Below are positions 6,800 to 7,867 of a stretch of DNA of 7,867 nucleotides, piece after piece. The first letter of the stretch is position 1. Each line of letters begins with the position of its first letter. Made by a program: the position numbers and the translations under genes. Below the pieces are notes generated by a model. The model had not been told where the DNA came from, searched no databases, and worked only from the letters and a program-made list of their open reading frames with translations. The stretch covers positions 2,163-10,029 of the forward strand of contig JAJZLX010000088.1 in NCBI GenBank assembly GCA_021850555.1, in the 5' to 3' direction. Origin of the DNA: Pseudomonadota bacterium. Lineage in GTDB: Bacteria > Pseudomonadota > Gammaproteobacteria > Steroidobacterales > Steroidobacteraceae.

Positions 6800-7432
6800 T
6801 CAAGCGTGGATCAGGGGCAGCGGTCGGAGGCCACCCTCGCGCACGATGAACGTTGCGATATCAGGGACACCCGTGCCCGCACGAATACTGGCGAAGATGA
6901 ACGGCTTGTCGCCACGCATGCGCCTGGCGTCGATGTCCATCACCTCGAGGCTCGCTCCCACCAGCGGAGCCAGGTCGATTTTGTTGATGATCAAAAGATC
7001 GCTGCGCGTGATCCCAGGTCCGCCTTTGCGTGGAATCTTGTCGCCCGCCGCGACGTCGATGACATAGAGCGTGATATCCGCCAGCTCGGGACTGAAGGTG
7101 GCGGCGAGATTATCGCCACCGCTTTCAATGAGAATGAGGTCGAGAGCCGGGAAGCGCCGACGCATCTGCGCGATGCCCGCCAGATTGATCGAGGCATCTT
7201 CGCGGATGGCGGTATGCGGGCAACCGCCGGTCTCGATGCCCAGGATACGCTCCGGGGCCAATGCCCCGGCGCGCAGCAGAAATTCGGCATCTTCCTTCGT
7301 ATAGATATCATTGGTAATCGCGGCGATCTCGTGGCTGCCGCGAAAAGCCCGACACAGCCCCTCCATCAGTGCCGTCTTGCCCGACCCCACCGGGCCGCCG
7401 ATCCCCACCCGCAGAGGCCCATTTGAACTCAT
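6800..7432 (-). CDS. ureG: Urease accessory GTPase UreG
   Basis: UreG is the SIMIBI-class GTPase that delivers nickel to apo-urease in the cytoplasm, working with UreE and the UreD(H)-UreF complex. The 210-residue product is full length for the family. It shows the P-loop GPVGSGKT at 13-20, the [10 protein letters not shown] segment at 40-49, the metal-binding CPH at 71-73 within [19 protein letters not shown] at 103-108, and the guanine-specificity motif NKID at 150-153. All key residues are present. The ATG at 7430-7432 has GGGAG 8 nt upstream, and a stop codon lies in frame just before it, so the start is secure. There is no histidine-rich N-terminal extension. The gene follows ureF by 46 nt, the normal ureF-ureG order. 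No structural urease genes are inside the window; they would be expected upstream, beyond the right edge. Confidence 0.97.
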   Translation of the reverse strand: MSSNGPLRVGIGGPVGSGKTALMEGLCRAFRGSHEIAAITNDIYTKEDAEFLLRAGALAPERILGIETGGCPHTAIREDASINLAGIAQMRRRFPALDLILIESGGDNLAATFSPELADITLYVIDVAAGDKIPRKGGPGITRSDLLIINKIDLAPLVGASLEVMDIDARRMRGDKPFIFASIRAGTGVPDIATFIVREGGLRPLPLIHA

Positions 7433-7461
7433 GCGCCCGTCTCCCGGTTATCATCAATCAT
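7429..7461 (-). other. Possible 10-codon ORF between ureF and ureG
   Basis: The ureF-ureG spacer contains an ATG at 7459-7461, preceded by GAGGA 9 nt away, that reads [10 protein letters not shown] and stops at a TGA overlapping the ureG ATG (ATGA). It may be a coupling cistron that carries ribosomes to ureG, or a chance frame. I know of no family for it. Confidence 0.2.
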
Positions 7462-7478
7462 GCGTTGCCGTCCTCGCC

Positions 7479-7867
7479 TCATGAGCGAAACAGCCGCGTT
7501 TCCTGTGCTTCGTGGCACATCGAGGCGATTTCGGCTCGAAACCCGCAGCCGCCGATGTCCTCGGGAGAAATCGAGCGAGCTCGGGCCGCCGCCCGAATCA
7601 GTACCGGCTCCAGCTCGGCAAGAGCCTCGACCCCAGCGCTCTGACCCAATGGTACGAGCCTGACGGCCGCGGAAATCAGGGTCGAGGCCTGGGCGATCAG
7701 AAAGGCCAGACAGGTCGCATCCTCTCCGATCTGATGCGCCGCAGCAAGCGCGCCGACGGCAACCGGATAAGGCAGCGCCTCGCCGAGCCAGCCTGGCCGC
7801 CAGGGTCCCGCGGCGCGCAGAAACGCAGCACCCTGCGCCAGTGTTTCCTCTGCCCGTTCGCGCGGTA
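7479..7867 (-). CDS. ureF: Urease accessory protein UreF (N-terminus outside window)
   Basis: UreF joins UreD(H) to UreG in the nickel-loading complex and controls the GTPase cycle during urease activation. Only the last 128 residues are here; the family has about 220-230, so the first 95-100 or so lie beyond the right edge. The frame is open from the edge to the TGA at 7479-7481. The visible part is all helical in character, as in known UreF structures, and includes the PYPVAVGALAAAHQI segment, the conserved RLVPLGQ stretch in the middle, and the typical C-terminal tail ETRLFRS, close to the family ending SRLFRS. In the H. pylori complex this C-terminal tail is used to bind the UreD homologue UreH. 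The neighbouring ureG supports the call. Nothing looks damaged in the visible part. Confidence 0.94.
   Translation of the reverse strand, partial: PRERAEETLAQGAAFLRAAGPWRPGWLGEALPYPVAVGALAAAHQIGEDATCLAFLIAQASTLISAAVRLVPLGQSAGVEALAELEPVLIRAAARARSISPEDIGGCGFRAEIASMCHEAQETRLFRS

Noticed and set aside
6549..6803. Arginine-rich minus-strand frame filling the ureG-permease gap
   Set aside because: TTG start without a ribosome binding site, overlaps both flanking genes, low-complexity composition and no known features.
6029..7426. Long plus-strand open frame opposite ureG and the permease
   Set aside because: It is antisense to two well-recognised genes, is rich in Arg, Gly, Asp and His as expected from a GC-rich shadow frame, and shows no domain.
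1..7867. Mobile elements, CRISPR arrays, tRNA or rRNA genes
   Set aside because: I saw no transposase or integrase motifs, no regularly spaced repeats and no tRNA or rRNA signatures on either strand.

Overview
The window is a compact, GC-rich (roughly 60-65% G+C by eye) piece of a bacterial chromosome. Every gene I can support lies on the minus strand. The gene families and the split XDH layout (iron-sulfur/FAD subunit plus separate molybdenum subunit) point to a proteobacterium; I cannot name the genus from the sequence alone.

In the direction of transcription, from the right edge to the left, the order is: the 3' end of ureF (cut by the right edge), ureG, a 243-bp gap with GC-rich inverted repeats, an NCS1-family nucleobase permease, guanine deaminase (guaD), a 351-bp gap with a perfect 7-bp hairpin, 5-hydroxyisourate hydrolase (uraH), xdhA (2Fe-2S/FAD subunit of xanthine dehydrogenase) and xdhB (molybdopterin subunit, cut by the left edge). 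There are two tightly packed blocks: permease-guaD, and uraH-xdhA-xdhB. Within these blocks stop and start signals nearly touch or overlap, so translational coupling is likely.

Together the genes describe purine scavenging for nitrogen. The permease would bring in a purine or related nucleobase. GuaD turns guanine into xanthine plus ammonia, XdhAB oxidises hypoxanthine and xanthine to urate, and UraH opens the 5-hydroxyisourate made from urate by a uricase. The end product of the ureide branch is often urea, and UreF/UreG help load nickel into the urease that splits it. Uricase, OHCU decarboxylase, allantoinase, the structural urease genes and the XDH maturation factor XdhC are not in the window.

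This is mostly recognisable core metabolism. I found no mobile element, CRISPR array, tRNA or rRNA, and nothing that looks like a new defence system. The points most worth a second look are the two non-coding gaps, an altered C-terminal tetrapeptide of UraH (YRGG) whose codons double as the xdhA Shine-Dalgarno, the unknown permease substrate, and a tiny possible ORF between ureF and ureG.
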